6,112 nt of DNA from JADKIH01 sp031367345 (GTDB lineage Bacteria; Bacteroidota; Bacteroidia; AKYH767-A; 2013-40CM-41-45), in contig JANLPR010000096.1 in NCBI GenBank assembly GCA_031367345.1, forward strand, positions 1 to 6,112, read 5' to 3'. Position 1 is the stretch's first letter. Each line of letters opens with the position of its first letter. The notes under the pieces are model-generated. The model had not been told where the DNA came from. It searched no databases and was given only the letters and a program-made list of their open reading frames with translations. The position numbers and the translations under genes are program-made. Below, one piece after another: positions 5,987-6,112 of this stretch.

Positions 5987-6025
5987 GGTCAATGGTCATT
6001 TTTTTACTTACTACTCACTACTCAC
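5842..6025. repeat. 22-bp inverted repeat enclosing the heptad array
   Basis: Positions 5842-5863 (gtgagta, gtgagta, gtaagta, a) are the exact reverse complement of 6004-6025. Pairing would make a stem with a 140-base loop holding the agaagta units. The right arm is the same heptad family in the opposite orientation and runs on as the diverged cattcac (6026-6032). It may act as a terminator-like structure for the deacetylase transcript, but the loop is far larger than in normal terminators. Confidence 0.8.
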
Positions 6026-6037
6026 CATTCACTTAAA

Positions 6038-6112
6038 AGAAGTATGAAGTATGAAGTAAGAAGTAAGAAGTAAGAAGTAAGAAGTAGGAAGTAGGAAGTA
6101 GGAAGTAAGAAG
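6038..6112. repeat. Second heptad array, continuing past the window
   Basis: Ten units are seen from 6038 to 6107: agaagta, tgaagta twice, agaagta four times, ggaagta three times. The partial agaag (6108-6112) meets the window edge. It has the same orientation as the first array, so the inverted segment 6004-6032 sits between two direct arrays. Confidence 0.93.

Noticed and set aside
5568..5999. Minus-strand ORF of 143 codons with LLTSYFL repeats
   Set aside because: Its N-terminal part is a translation of the heptad repeat (7 bases times 3 gives a 7-residue peptide repeat) and the rest is antisense to the well-supported deacetylase gene.
5835..6112. CRISPR array
   Set aside because: The 7-base units are directly contiguous with no unique spacers, so this is a tandem microsatellite-like repeat.

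Overview
The window reads as chromosomal DNA from a member of the Bacteroidota. The signs are an AT-rich sequence, almost no Shine-Dalgarno sites, a secreted beta-helix protein with an Ala-Asn-Ala|Gln signal cleavage site, a Wzi/RemB-type outer-membrane barrel, and the Bacteroidota form of a sugar-phosphate transferase. Genus and species cannot be read from it. The theme is cell-surface polysaccharide.

Layout. Positions 1-875 (minus) hold the N-terminal 291 codons of a secreted, Thr/Asn-rich beta-helix protein that runs off the left edge. Positions 876-1398 hold no gene, only AT-rich spacer with small hairpins. Positions 1399-3057 (minus) encode an outer-membrane capsule-assembly (Wzi-like) barrel. 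Its signal peptide is readable only if translation starts at an ATT codon at 3057; the first conventional start codon (GTG, 2982) would remove the signal. Positions 3185-4345 (minus) encode a polyprenyl-phosphate sugar phosphotransferase fused to an N-terminal region that looks like a worn-down methyltransferase. Positions 4346-4916 are a 571-base divergent intergenic region with a possible promoter, an AT palindrome and strong potential RNA secondary structure. Positions 4917-5834 (plus) encode a cytoplasmic NodB/CE4-type polysaccharide deacetylase starting at GTG. From 5835 to the window end there is only heptanucleotide repeat DNA.

How the genes fit: the transferase would load the first sugar phosphate on the lipid carrier, the deacetylase would trim acyl groups from a sugar or glycan intermediate, and the Wzi-like barrel would help attach or organise the polymer at the outer membrane. 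That joint role is inference from families and adjacency.

The most unusual things are: (i) the missing ATG of the Wzi-like gene, right beside a heptad repeat; (ii) a family of period-7 repeats in several intergenic stretches, ending in a long array with a 22-bp inverted repeat; (iii) a roughly 300-nt candidate structured RNA or leader between the divergent genes, ending in a 75-nt near-perfect hairpin whose C-rich loop can pair with upstream GGGGAA boxes.
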